DNA of 64,000 nucleotides from a virus, in the IMG/VR virus record IMGVR_UViG_3300019135_000009, positions 95,777-159,776 of that record, one strand, 5' to 3'. A program made the position numbers and the translations under genes. The notes under the pieces are model-generated. The model was given only the letters and a program-made list of their open reading frames with translations, was not told where the DNA came from and made no database searches. The number at the start of each line of letters is the position of its first letter. Positions within the stretch are counted from its first letter, which is position 1. This document shows, one piece after another, positions 39,193 to 47,493 of this stretch.

Positions 39193-39426
39193 TTGAAAAA
39201 GGTAATGGTTTATACGAAAAACGGATGCCCGCAATGTGAAATGACAAAAAGATTTTTAACTGGTGAGGAAATTGAATTTACATCTATTAATGTAGAAGAA
39301 GATGAAAAAGCATTGGAGTATGTTAAACATACTTTAGGCTTAACAGCTATGCCTGTTGTGGTTGTAGAGGGAGAAGAGCCATTCACAGGTTTTAGACCAG
39401 ATAAATTAGAAGAACTTAAAAAATAA
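39193..39426 (+). CDS. nrdH: NrdH-type glutaredoxin
   Basis: 77 residues from TTG 39193, ten bases after AAAGGAG. Active site NGCPQCEMTK, later MPVVVVEGEEPFTGF, both typical of NrdH redoxins. It reduces the class Ib ribonucleotide reductase encoded immediately downstream. Stop overlaps the nrdI start. Confidence 0.85.
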   Translation: MKKVMVYTKNGCPQCEMTKRFLTGEEIEFTSINVEEDEKALEYVKHTLGLTAMPVVVVEGEEPFTGFRPDKLEELKK

Positions 39427-39815
39427 TGTTGTTAGTTTTTGTTTCACTAACAGGCAATGTTAGAGACTTTGTTGGCAGGGTTGGAATGGATAGTCTTGAA
39501 TTAGATTACTCCAATCCTCTAACAGAGGTTGACGAAGATTATATTGTGGTAACTCCCTCATATGATGATGATTTGACAGATGTTATAAGTGAGTTTATCG
39601 AGTATAAAGATAACTTAAAACACTTGATTGGGTTTGTTGGCAGTGGAAATAGGAATTTTGATGATGAGTATTGTTTTAATGCTAGAGACCTTTCAAACAA
39701 ATACAGTAAACCATTGATATTCAAGTTTGAATTTAGTGGTACAGAAAAAGACATAACTGATTTTAAAAAGGAAGTGCAAGAATTTGGAGTCACCGAAATT
39801 AACAAAGAAAGTTAA
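39426..39815 (+). CDS. nrdI: NrdI flavodoxin-like protein
   Basis: 129 residues. FVSLTGNVRDFVGRV binds the FMN phosphate region; VTPSYDD and GFVGSGNRNFDDEYCFNA are the NrdI signatures. NrdI supplies the oxidant that builds the manganese-tyrosyl radical cofactor in NrdF. Overlaps nrdE by 32 bases. Confidence 0.85.
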   Translation: MLLVFVSLTGNVRDFVGRVGMDSLELDYSNPLTEVDEDYIVVTPSYDDDLTDVISEFIEYKDNLKHLIGFVGSGNRNFDDEYCFNARDLSNKYSKPLIFKFEFSGTEKDITDFKKEVQEFGVTEINKES

Positions 39816-41970
39816 AGACGATAGTTATTTTACTTTAAATAACTTATTAAACATCCCTAAAGATGGGAAGATTCAACTTGAGAAAGATAGAGAAGCCGCA
39901 AGAGCATACTTTCTAGAGCATGTAAACCCAAATACAGTGTTTTTTCATACACTTGATGAAAAGCTTGATTACTTAGTTGAGAATAAATACATAAAAGACG
40001 ATATTTTGAACAAGTATAGCAGAAAGTTTATTAAGCGATTATTCAAGAAATTGTATAATCACAAATTTAGATTCCGTAGCTTTATGGGAGCTTATAAATT
40101 CTATCAACAATATGCAATGAAAACCAATGATAAAGAAAGATTCTTAGAAAGATTTGAAGACAGAATTGCTTTCACTGCATTAGCAATAGCTAACGGTGAT
40201 GAACATTTTGCAATGGATTTGGCAGATGAAATGATTAATCAGCGATATCAACCTGCAACACCTACATTTTTAAACATTGGTAAAGAGAGGGCAGGAGAAA
40301 TGGTTTCTTGCTTCTTGCTAACTTTGTCAGATGATATGAACAGCATTGGTCGATCAATTAATTCAGCTTTGCAACTGTCTAAACGAGGTGGAGGAGTTGG
40401 AATAAATCTATCCAACATCAGAGCAAATAATGACCCGATTAAAGGGATTTATGGATTGGCCGACGGAGTAGTTCCTATCATGAAACTCTTTGAAGATGCT
40501 TTTTCGTACGCAAACCAAGGTGGAGCAAGAGATGGAGCTGGTGTAGTCTATCTCAATATCTTCCATCCAGATGTTGTAGACTTCTTAGCAGTTCGAAAAG
40601 AAAATGCTGATGAGAAAGTTCGAATTAAAACGCTATCGCTCGGCTTGGTTGTTCCAGACAAATACTATGAACTTATCAAAAAAAATGAATATATGTATCT
40701 CTTTTCTCCACATGATGTAGAAAAAGCTTATGGTGTTCCATTCTCATATGTTGATATCACGAAAGAGTATGACAACATGGTCAACAACCCTGAAATTAGA
40801 AAAACTAAAATTAAGGCACGTGAGCTTGAAACAGAGATTAGCAACTTGCAGAATGAGAGCGGCTACCCATACATAATCAATATTGATACGGCCAATAATG
40901 CGAATCCTATTAATGGAAAGATTATTATGTCTAACCTATGCACGGAAATTTTCCAAATTATGAAAGATTCGATCATCAGAGATGATCAAACATACGAGAT
41001 TCTAGGAAGTGACATCAGTTGTAATTTAGGATCGACCAATGTTGTAAAGCTCATGGAGTCACCGAACTTTGGGAAATCGGTTAGGACAATGTTACGCGCA
41101 CTAACTTACGTTAGTGATAATTCAAATATCGATTCTGTACCGACAGTGAAAAATGGGAATGACAGATATCATTCTGTTGGCCTTGGAGCTATGAACCTTC
41201 ATGGTTATCTAGCAAAAAATCATATTGAATATGGCTCTCCAGAAGCTCTAGAGTTTACAGACATTTATTTTATGCTATTAAACTTTTGGACTCTTGTTGA
41301 AAGTAATGATATTGCTCGCGAAAGAGGAGAGACATTTTTTGAATTTGAAAAATCAAAATATGCAGATGGAACTTATTTTGATATGTACTTAAGCGCTCCT
41401 GATTGCGAATTTAAGCATGAAAAAGTTAAAAAACTATTTGAGGGAATCTTTATTCCTAAACATCAAGACTGGAAAAGACTTAAAGAAAATGTTATGAGAT
41501 ATGGACTTTATAATGCATATAGATTGGCAACTGCACCAACAGGCTCTATTTCATACATTAATGAAGCAACAGCCTCAATTCACCCAATTACTCAGCGGAT
41601 TGAGGAGAGAACCGAAGGCAAACGAGGTAAAGTATATTATCCAGTTCCATATCTTTCTGATGACACGATTCCTTATTATAAAACAGCCTATGACATTGAT
41701 CAACGCAAGATTATTGATACATATGCAGTAGCACAAAAACATGTTGATCAGGGCATGAGCATGACTCTGTTCTTTAGAGAAGAGCTTCCAGAAGGCATGT
41801 ATGAATGGAAAGCTGATAGCGATTACCCTACTAAGAAAACTACTCGTGATTTAAGTATTCTTAGAAACTATGCGTGGAAAAAAGGTATCAAATCAGTTTA
41901 TTACATTAGAACATTCACTGATGATGGAGATATGATCGGAGCTAATGAATGTGAAAGTTGCTCAATTTAA
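39784..41970 (+). CDS. nrdE: class Ib ribonucleotide reductase large subunit
   Basis: 728 residues from TTG 39784 (AAGGAAGTG). Conserved blocks: MVSCFLLTLSDDMNSIGRS with an active-site Cys near 176, QLSKRGGGVGINLSNIRA, NLCTEIFQ, ATAPTGSISYINEATASIHP, and the C-terminal thiol pair CESCSI. No intein and no intron gap interrupts it, unlike the SPbeta nrdE. With NrdF it makes deoxyribonucleotides from host ribonucleotides. Confidence 0.95.
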   Translation: MESPKLTKKVKDDSYFTLNNLLNIPKDGKIQLEKDREAARAYFLEHVNPNTVFFHTLDEKLDYLVENKYIKDDILNKYSRKFIKRLFKKLYNHKFRFRSFMGAYKFYQQYAMKTNDKERFLERFEDRIAFTALAIANGDEHFAMDLADEMINQRYQPATPTFLNIGKERAGEMVSCFLLTLSDDMNSIGRSINSALQLSKRGGGVGINLSNIRANNDPIKGIYGLADGVVPIMKLFEDAFSYANQGGARDGAGVVYLNIFHPDVVDFLAVRKENADEKVRIKTLSLGLVVPDKYYELIKKNEYMYLFSPHDVEKAYGVPFSYVDITKEYDNMVNNPEIRKTKIKARELETEISNLQNESGYPYIINIDTANNANPINGKIIMSNLCTEIFQIMKDSIIRDDQTYEILGSDISCNLGSTNVVKLMESPNFGKSVRTMLRALTYVSDNSNIDSVPTVKNGNDRYHSVGLGAMNLHGYLAKNHIEYGSPEALEFTDIYFMLLNFWTLVESNDIARERGETFFEFEKSKYADGTYFDMYLSAPDCEFKHEKVKKLFEGIFIPKHQDWKRLKENVMRYGLYNAYRLATAPTGSISYINEATASIHPITQRIEERTEGKRGKVYYPVPYLSDDTIPYYKTAYDIDQRKIIDTYAVAQKHVDQGMSMTLFFREELPEGMYEWKADSDYPTKKTTRDLSILRNYAWKKGIKSVYYIRTFTDDGDMIGANECESCSI

Positions 41971-41988
41971 GGAGGAAGTGTTTTAAAG

Positions 41989-42957
41989 ATGAATAATGAA
42001 AAGGCGATCAATGTCCTCAAACCAATTAACTGGAACGCTGTTGAGGATATGTTAGATAAGAAAACTTATGAACAACTTGCTAGTCAATTCTGGCTGGCAA
42101 ATCGTATGCCTGTCGGAAAAGACAAGAAAGATTGGAGTTTGCTCTCTGAAATTGAACAAGAGCTAGTCGGTAAAGTGTTTGGAGGATTAACAGGATTAGA
42201 CACTTTGCAATCAGAAGACGGAATTGACGCAATCAAAAAAGATGCGATCACTCAACATGAAAGAGCGGTTTATAACAATATAGCGTTTATGGAATCTGAG
42301 CATGCAAAAAGTTACTCTTCTATTTTCAGCACTTTAAATACTCCAAAAGAAATTCGTGAGATTTTTGAATGGGCAGAAAACAATGAATACCTACAAAAGA
42401 AAGCTTCTATTATCAGAGAGGTATATCATAATGGAAGTCCTTTGCAAAAGAAAGTTGCAAGTGTTTTTCTAGAATCATTCCTATTTTACTCAGGATTTTA
42501 CACACCTCTTTATTATATGGGAAGAGGGAAATTAATTAATGTGGCTGAGGTAATCAAGCTAATCATTCGCGATGAATCAGCACATGGAGCTTACATTGGA
42601 TATAAGTTCAAAGTAGGATTCAATAAATTGTCTGATCAAGAAAAAGAAGAATTAAAATCTTGGGCATATAATTTATTATATACCCTTTACGAAAATGAAT
42701 GTAAATACACAGAATACCTATATGACAAAATTGGATGGACTGAGGATGTCAAAGTATTTCTAAGATATAATGCGAACAAAGCTTTGATGAATCTAGGATT
42801 GTCTCCATTATTCCCTGATACTGCGGATGATGTAAATCCAATAGTCATTAATGGTCTTTCAACTACTACAACAAATCATGATTTCTTTAGTGCAGTCGGA
42901 AATGGATACCTGATGTCAGTTGTAGAAGATATGAGAGATTCCGATTACGATTATTAA
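41989..42957 (+). CDS. nrdF: class Ib ribonucleotide reductase small subunit
   Basis: 322 residues, GGAGGAAG ribosome binding site. Metal ligands are seen in AFMESEHAKSYSSIF (Glu, His), VFLESFLFYSGFY (Glu) and IIRDESAHGAYIGYK (Glu, His). Carries the dimanganese-tyrosyl cofactor. The reading frame is continuous, so the intron known in SPbeta nrdF is absent here. Confidence 0.9.
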   Translation: MNNEKAINVLKPINWNAVEDMLDKKTYEQLASQFWLANRMPVGKDKKDWSLLSEIEQELVGKVFGGLTGLDTLQSEDGIDAIKKDAITQHERAVYNNIAFMESEHAKSYSSIFSTLNTPKEIREIFEWAENNEYLQKKASIIREVYHNGSPLQKKVASVFLESFLFYSGFYTPLYYMGRGKLINVAEVIKLIIRDESAHGAYIGYKFKVGFNKLSDQEKEELKSWAYNLLYTLYENECKYTEYLYDKIGWTEDVKVFLRYNANKALMNLGLSPLFPDTADDVNPIVINGLSTTTTNHDFFSAVGNGYLMSVVEDMRDSDYDY

Positions 42958-42978
42958 ACTAATTAATAATGATAAAAT
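42958..42978 (+). promoter_or_regulatory. repressor element before the dUTPase gene
   Basis: Perfect element 42958-42971, starting one base after the nrdF stop, with TAAAAT (42973-42978). The -35 position (ATTATT) is weak. Confidence 0.6.
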
Positions 42979-42999
42979 ACATTAATGAGGAGAATGAAC

Positions 43000-43743
43000 A
43001 TGGAAAAAGGGAAAAGACGCTATTATAATGTAGGAGAAATTGTTTGGGTTATTAAAGAAAAGACAGAGGCGAAAGTCCTCTCTATCGATCTAAACTCTCT
43101 TGAGGTAAAAGTTGAAATTAAACTTGATAAGAATGCAACAAAAGAAAAAACGTTAAAAATGTGGGAGATCGACAAGCTGAAATATAAAGCAAAAGAAAAA
43201 TTCTTAAAATCAAGAAAGCAAAAAAATAAAAAGGTTACATACTTCGCATCAGTTAAGGGAGGGGTAATTCCTACGAAAGATAAAGAAAATGGTGGTAGGG
43301 ATTGCTATGCAAGATTAGAACCAATTGTTCGTGAAGGTAAAGAGATTTACGAATTACATATCCCACAATTAACATTAGCTAAAATCCCTTTGGGATTTGC
43401 CTCATACCTAAATCTTGAAGATGTGTTATCCCTAAAACACGAACGCTCATCAATCGGATCGATTGGAATGGTTAATGTAAGCGGACTGATTGATGCGACA
43501 TATATAGGAGAAGTTATTTTGCAAGTAGTCCCATTGATCGGGGATGTAGTTATCTCAAGTGAAGTGGACGAACTTTTCCATGATAAAAAAACAAATACAT
43601 ATTTTGTACCGTACTCTAAAGCAATTGCTCAAGCTGTTGTCTTAAAACAGTCTGATGCAGAAGATGAACATATTTCATATGAAGAGTTAATTAAAAAACC
43701 TAGCACACGTGGAATTGGTGGTTGGGGTTCTACAGGAAAATAA
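43000..43743 (+). CDS. dUTPase with extra N-terminal domain
   Basis: 247 residues from ATG 43000 (GAGGAGAATG). The last 165 residues hold the five trimeric dUTPase motifs in order: an N-terminal IPLGFASYL-like motif 1, ERSSIGSIG (motif 2), GLIDATYIGEV (motif 3), KAIAQAVVL (motif 4) and STRGIGGWGSTGK (motif 5). The first 80 residues are a basic, barrel-like extension (YYNVGEIVWVIKEKTEAKV, then KYKAKEKFLKSRKQKNKK). It removes dUTP and feeds dUMP to ThyA. SPbeta YosS is a normal-length dUTPase. Confidence 0.85.
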   Translation: MEKGKRRYYNVGEIVWVIKEKTEAKVLSIDLNSLEVKVEIKLDKNATKEKTLKMWEIDKLKYKAKEKFLKSRKQKNKKVTYFASVKGGVIPTKDKENGGRDCYARLEPIVREGKEIYELHIPQLTLAKIPLGFASYLNLEDVLSLKHERSSIGSIGMVNVSGLIDATYIGEVILQVVPLIGDVVISSEVDELFHDKKTNTYFVPYSKAIAQAVVLKQSDAEDEHISYEELIKKPSTRGIGGWGSTGK

Positions 43744-43744
43744 A

Positions 43745-43782
43745 TAAAAAATAGAGAGTGAAATTTCACTCTCTATTTTTTA
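43745..43782. terminator. bidirectional terminator after the dUTPase gene
   Basis: A 38-base perfect palindrome centred between 43763 and 43764 (AATAGAGAGTGAAA arm) ending in T-runs on both strands. Ends the operon begun at 39061 or 42958. Confidence 0.85.
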
Positions 43783-43798
43783 AAAAGGAGATAATAAT

Positions 43799-44086
43799 AT
43801 GCCATCACCTGTAACAATTTTAATTTGTGCGTCAGCTTTAGTGGTGTTCATAGGAGCGTTCTCAGAGATCAGAGTTCATTTTTATGAAAAAAAGTATATG
43901 AACATCCTTAAAGCATCTGAGGACAGAGAGGTTAAGGTTGATAAATTAGCAAGGGCTTCGCTACAGATAATTAAAGAACACGAATTGATTTTAGAGCAGA
44001 ATAATATTCTTCGCAGTATTTTAACACAACATTTTAGTGATGAAGAAATTGAAAATATGATTAAAAGGATTGGAGAGGATAAATAA
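43799..44086 (+). CDS. membrane-anchored coiled-coil protein, 95 aa
   Basis: ATG after AAAAGGAG. One N-terminal membrane segment (VTILICASALVVFIGAF), then a helical charged cytoplasmic part. Function unknown. It lies just after the strong terminator, so it needs read-through or an unseen promoter. Confidence 0.6.
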   Translation: MPSPVTILICASALVVFIGAFSEIRVHFYEKKYMNILKASEDREVKVDKLARASLQIIKEHELILEQNNILRSILTQHFSDEEIENMIKRIGEDK

Positions 44087-44087
44087 C

Positions 44088-44363
44088 ATGAACGATTTAT
44101 ATAAGGATATTAATAAGTTATTGTCAGATGAAGAAGTTATTGATGAAGTATCAAATAAATCCATAGATGAGATTGTCTACGAGGTTGCAAATGAAGAACG
44201 GATGACACCAGAGGAAGTGAATCAAGCACTCCAAGAGGTTTTTGCAAAAGTAAAGTCAATTAAAACACCTTCTATTAGTAAAACAAACCCGAAGCGCAAT
44301 AAGAAGAAAGAGAAAGCTCGGAAGAGAATGTCTAAAAAATCGAAAAAGAAAAATAGAAATTGA
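44088..44363 (+). CDS. hypothetical protein with very basic tail, 91 aa
   Basis: ATG 44088 after GGAGAGG. Acidic helical N-terminal 65 residues, then a tail of about 25 residues that is mostly Lys/Arg. The tail probably binds nucleic acid. Function unknown. Confidence 0.6.
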   Translation: MNDLYKDINKLLSDEEVIDEVSNKSIDEIVYEVANEERMTPEEVNQALQEVFAKVKSIKTPSISKTNPKRNKKKEKARKRMSKKSKKKNRN

Positions 44364-44388
44364 CTAAACTAATTAATAATGTTATAAT
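44360..44388 (+). promoter_or_regulatory. repressor-element promoter of the guanylate kinase gene
   Basis: TTGACT (44360-44365) overlaps the previous stop; perfect element 44368-44381; TATAAT (44383-44388); spacer 17. Confidence 0.8.
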
Positions 44389-44428
44389 AATAGTATAAGT
44401 AAATAAAATATTTAAAGGAGGTTTTTAA

Positions 44429-44980
44429 ATGGCACTGTTTATAATTACAGCTCCAAGTGGAGCTGGCAAGACCACGATTATGAACGAAATTAAAAATCAT
44501 ACTGAAATGATCGGAGAGTGTATCTCTACAACAACTAGACCTATAAGAAAAGGTGAGGTGGATGGCGAGTCGTACTATTTTCTTACAGAAAAAGAGTTTA
44601 CTTCTGCAATGAATGATGGTGAATTTGTCGAACATGTTGTCTATGGAAGTCACTACTATGGGATAACCAAGCATCAAATTGAAACTGTTATGAAGAAATA
44701 TAACCATGCATATATAATCGCTGATTATCATGGATATAAACAATTAAAAGAAGTATATCCAGATGCAGTTGGGATCTTCCTACACATGAGCAAGGAGGAT
44801 TGCCTAGCGAATATGCTTCTAAGAGGTGACACCATTGAACAGTCCTTATCACGAATTGAAACTTATGAAAATGAAATGAAGAATAGAGATAATTTTGATT
44901 ATGTGGTCAAAAATGTTCGAGGTAAAGGCTTGAGGAAAACAGTGCAAATTATTTTAAACATTATTAATCAATATTCTTAG
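44429..44980 (+). CDS. gmk: guanylate kinase
   Basis: 183 residues of normal length. P-loop APSGAGKTTI (8-17), GMP-binding motif STTTRPIRKGEVDGESYYFLTEKEF (31-55), VEHVVYGSHYYGI, and the lid region with RIETYENEM. Converts (d)GMP to (d)GDP. Strong AAAGGAGG site. Complements the reductase, dUTPase and ThyA genes in supplying dNTPs. Confidence 0.9.
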   Translation: MALFIITAPSGAGKTTIMNEIKNHTEMIGECISTTTRPIRKGEVDGESYYFLTEKEFTSAMNDGEFVEHVVYGSHYYGITKHQIETVMKKYNHAYIIADYHGYKQLKEVYPDAVGIFLHMSKEDCLANMLLRGDTIEQSLSRIETYENEMKNRDNFDYVVKNVRGKGLRKTVQIILNIINQYS

Positions 44981-44990
44981 GGGGCTTAAG

Positions 44991-45173
44991 ATGAATCAAC
45001 TTAAAGATGAATTAAGGGCTTTATTTAAAAAGAAAACATACTTAGAAAAATTAATGGGTCAGTCAAGTGACGTAAAGCTTGAGATTAATAGAATTTGTAA
45101 AGATATACATAAGAAAAAAATCGAAATGATGGAATTGATGAAACAGAGTATTCTTCAATCAAAGATTGTTTAA
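44991..45173 (+). CDS. small coiled-coil protein, 60 aa
   Basis: ATG after AGGGGGCTTAAG. Helical and basic throughout (RALFKKKTYLEKLMG, ICKDIHKKKIEMMELMKQ). Function unknown. Confidence 0.6.
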   Translation: MNQLKDELRALFKKKTYLEKLMGQSSDVKLEINRICKDIHKKKIEMMELMKQSILQSKIV

Positions 45174-45224
45174 GTGCCATTTTGATACAGTTGAAAAATT
45201 GTGAAGTAGAGAAAGGTGATGAGA

Positions 45225-45524
45225 ATGGATTATAAAGAAGTATATCAGAATTTTTGGAAAGATATTGTTGAAGATAAAAATGGTGAGTTAATTCTTGACC
45301 AAGTACAACGTGAATTAGCAGATTACAGAATTTTATTGAATGAAGCGCCTAAAGTATATGAAGAAGTGTCAGGTTTAACTCAACCATTAACAAAAGCAAG
45401 TGCTGTAATTGCATCGTTAAATGATAACTATATCTATAAAAAACATGCACTAGAAGATATGACCGAAATGGCAAATGAAGACGGAATGATTAGTTTAAAA
45501 ACAATTAAAGAATATCTAAGATAG
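45225..45524 (+). CDS. hypothetical protein, 99 aa
   Basis: ATG 45225, eight bases after AAAGG; an ATG at 45219 is too close. Helical protein with the block DYRILLNEAPKVYEEVSGLTQPLTKA (quoted in part) that looks conserved among Gram-positive phages. Function unknown. Confidence 0.6.
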   Translation: MDYKEVYQNFWKDIVEDKNGELILDQVQRELADYRILLNEAPKVYEEVSGLTQPLTKASAVIASLNDNYIYKKHALEDMTEMANEDGMISLKTIKEYLR

Positions 45525-45606
45525 ACATTCGCACTTCGCTTATATTGCGAAATATATTAAGAAGATTATATTTAATAAAATAGGGATTTTATGCAGGAGA
45601 AAACAC

Positions 45607-45783
45607 ATGGAAAACAGATACCTATTAAATGAAGAGGACTTGGAGATTTTAAATTCTCTAAAAACACAGCTTGATATTCATGTGCCACAGCTTGTGGATC
45701 GCGGAGTAAGAAAAGCGAACATTGAAATTGAGCTACTGTCTCACATTAAAAAGCTTTTAAAAGAAGAGGCAATTTACGATTAG
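45607..45783 (+). CDS. small hypothetical protein, 58 aa
   Basis: ATG 45607 after CAGGAGAAAAC. Helical (EDLEILNSLKTQLDIHVPQLV; IEIELLSHIKKLLKEE). The 80 bases before it contain no clear promoter. Function unknown. Confidence 0.6.
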   Translation: MENRYLLNEEDLEILNSLKTQLDIHVPQLVDRGVRKANIEIELLSHIKKLLKEEAIYD

Positions 45784-45805
45784 GATTTTGTAGAGGTGAA
45801 ACGTT

Positions 45806-46405
45806 ATGGAAGATGAACAATATGAAACGCGAGATACAATTGATGAGCCAATCATAAAAGTATATTCATATGGTTCTAGTGTTTATAATTCTCAAACCAA
45901 AAACTCAGACTCAGACTATATTGTCGTAGTAGATTCTGACGACAGGAATCTGTATTACAATTTGCGAGAAGAAGGAGCAGATTATACAGTTTATAGTGAA
46001 GGTAAATTTATCGAGAGGATTAAAGATCATCATATTAGTGTCATGGAGTGCATCTTTCAAGCCCCAAATGATCCATACCTTAAATATTTTATGCTTGACA
46101 AAGAAAAGCTTAGGTGTGAAATCTCTGCTGTATCATCTAATAGCTTTGTAAAATGCAAAAAGAAACTGGCTATTGGAGAGGATTATATTGGGAAGAAGAG
46201 CATGTTTCATTCATTAAGAATTTTGATGTTTGGTATTCAAATTGCAAAACATAGCAAAATCGTTGATTATTCATGTGCCAATTATCTTTTGGACGAAATT
46301 TTAAAGATGGACTCTTGGGATGAAATTAAAGCAGTGTTTAAGCCTATCTATAATAATTTAAAAACTGAATTTAGAGAGGTTGCACCACTAGGAAGTGATA
46401 AGTAA
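45806..46405 (+). CDS. RlaP-like nucleotidyltransferase, second copy
   Basis: 199 residues. KVYSYGSSVYNSQTKNSDSDYIVVV (15-39) is the GSxxYN...SDxDY signature, followed by FIERIKDHHISVMECIFQAP and KSMFHSLRILMFGIQIAK. This is the COG3541/RlaP type, like 34148 but shorter. It heads the run containing the RNA ligase and the kinase-HD protein, the context in which RlaP proteins are predicted to serve RNA repair. Confidence 0.7.
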   Translation: MEDEQYETRDTIDEPIIKVYSYGSSVYNSQTKNSDSDYIVVVDSDDRNLYYNLREEGADYTVYSEGKFIERIKDHHISVMECIFQAPNDPYLKYFMLDKEKLRCEISAVSSNSFVKCKKKLAIGEDYIGKKSMFHSLRILMFGIQIAKHSKIVDYSCANYLLDEILKMDSWDEIKAVFKPIYNNLKTEFREVAPLGSDK

Positions 46406-46406
46406 A

Positions 46407-46688
46407 GTGATTAATTTAATTAAAAGATTGTTTTGTAATCATGATTTCAAACTTGTGGCTACATATAAAAGAGATATCGATAAGACTGTCGGTTATGAAC
46501 TGAAAGAAATTTATATCATCTATTGTCCTAAATGTAAAAAGGAAAAAGAAGTTTTGAGACATGACTATGACAGGATTTGCGAGAAACAAAAATATGATGA
46601 GGAATATAGAAATAAAAAGGAGATAAGAAAAACCCAAAAGGAGAAAAGAAGACTTGAAAGGAAGAGAAATCGATCTGGACAAAATTGA
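46407..46688 (+). CDS. basic zinc-binding protein, 93 aa
   Basis: GTG 46407 is 13 bases after AGGA; GTG 46395 is another in-frame option. LFCNHDFKLV (8-17) and IYCPKCKKEKEV (39-50) give a CxH/CxxC zinc knuckle; the last 30 residues are nearly all Lys/Arg/Glu helix. Overlaps the protease gene by 35 bases. May be an RNA-binding partner of the repair genes around it. Confidence 0.55.
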   Translation: MINLIKRLFCNHDFKLVATYKRDIDKTVGYELKEIYIIYCPKCKKEKEVLRHDYDRICEKQKYDEEYRNKKEIRKTQKEKRRLERKRNRSGQN

Positions 46689-47493
46689 AGTATTTGACTC
46701 TTTAAGAAGAGATGATAGCGAAATCGATTGGGGGCTAAAAGCGATCAATGCTCCTAACGTGTGGAGTAAAACAAAAGGAGAAGGCGTTCGTATACTTCTT
46801 ATGGATACAGGAGTAGACACAGATCATCCTGAGCTATCCCATGCATTTAAATCTGGCTATAACTTTTTTGAAAGAAGCCATAATGTTGAAGATGAAAAAG
46901 GGCATGGAAGTCATGTTGCTGGACTTTTAGTAGGAAAAAATACTGGAGTCGCACCGAAAGCTGAATTGCATGTTATCAAAGTTTTAGACGATAACGGCAA
47001 AGGAAATATGGCAAGCGTAATGGATGGGATTACTTATGCAATTAACTATGGCTTTGATGTCTTATGTATGTCTTTAGGGGTGGATAGAGAACTTCCCAAC
47101 ATTTTTAAAGAGAGAATCGAAAGAGCTTATAATGAAGGGATTGTCATGGTTTGTGCAACTGGCAATGATGGAAACAGCGAATCATTGTATCCTGCACGTC
47201 TAGACGAAGTGATAGCTGTTGGTGGTGTTGATAAAGATAAAAAAATTTCTCCATTTACCAATAGTGGATTCGATGTTCTTGCACCCTCGACTGAAATTCT
47301 AAGTTCTTATAAAGATGGGAAATATGCAAAAATGACTGGTACTTCAATGGCGTCGCCATTAGTTGCGGGAGCAATTGCATTATTAATCTCCTACTACAGA
47401 AATAACGGAAAGCAAATAGATATTAGAGAGATTAAGAAAAAAATAGATAGTCTGAATGATAAGACTCTTGATTTAAATGAATTTATTACTTGA
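46654..47493 (+). CDS. intracellular subtilisin-like serine protease
   Basis: 279 residues from TTG 46654 (AAAAGGAG). The catalytic triad is complete: Asp51 in LLMDTGVD, His84 in GHGSHVAG and Ser231 in GTSMASP, with oxyanion Asn171 in ATGNDG. There is no signal peptide, so it acts in the cytoplasm, like Bacillus IspA. The first 30 residues may serve as a short propeptide. It sits between a zinc protein and an RNA ligase. It may cut a host protein, such as a toxin or repressor, but no target is visible. Confidence 0.85.
   Translation: MKGREIDLDKIEVFDSLRRDDSEIDWGLKAINAPNVWSKTKGEGVRILLMDTGVDTDHPELSHAFKSGYNFFERSHNVEDEKGHGSHVAGLLVGKNTGVAPKAELHVIKVLDDNGKGNMASVMDGITYAINYGFDVLCMSLGVDRELPNIFKERIERAYNEGIVMVCATGNDGNSESLYPARLDEVIAVGGVDKDKKISPFTNSGFDVLAPSTEILSSYKDGKYAKMTGTSMASPLVAGAIALLISYYRNNGKQIDIREIKKKIDSLNDKTLDLNEFIT

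Noticed and set aside
45525-45606. Promoter or hairpin before the gene at 45607
   Set aside because: TTCGC...GCGAA is only five bases, and the AT-rich stretch offers no pair of boxes with normal spacing.
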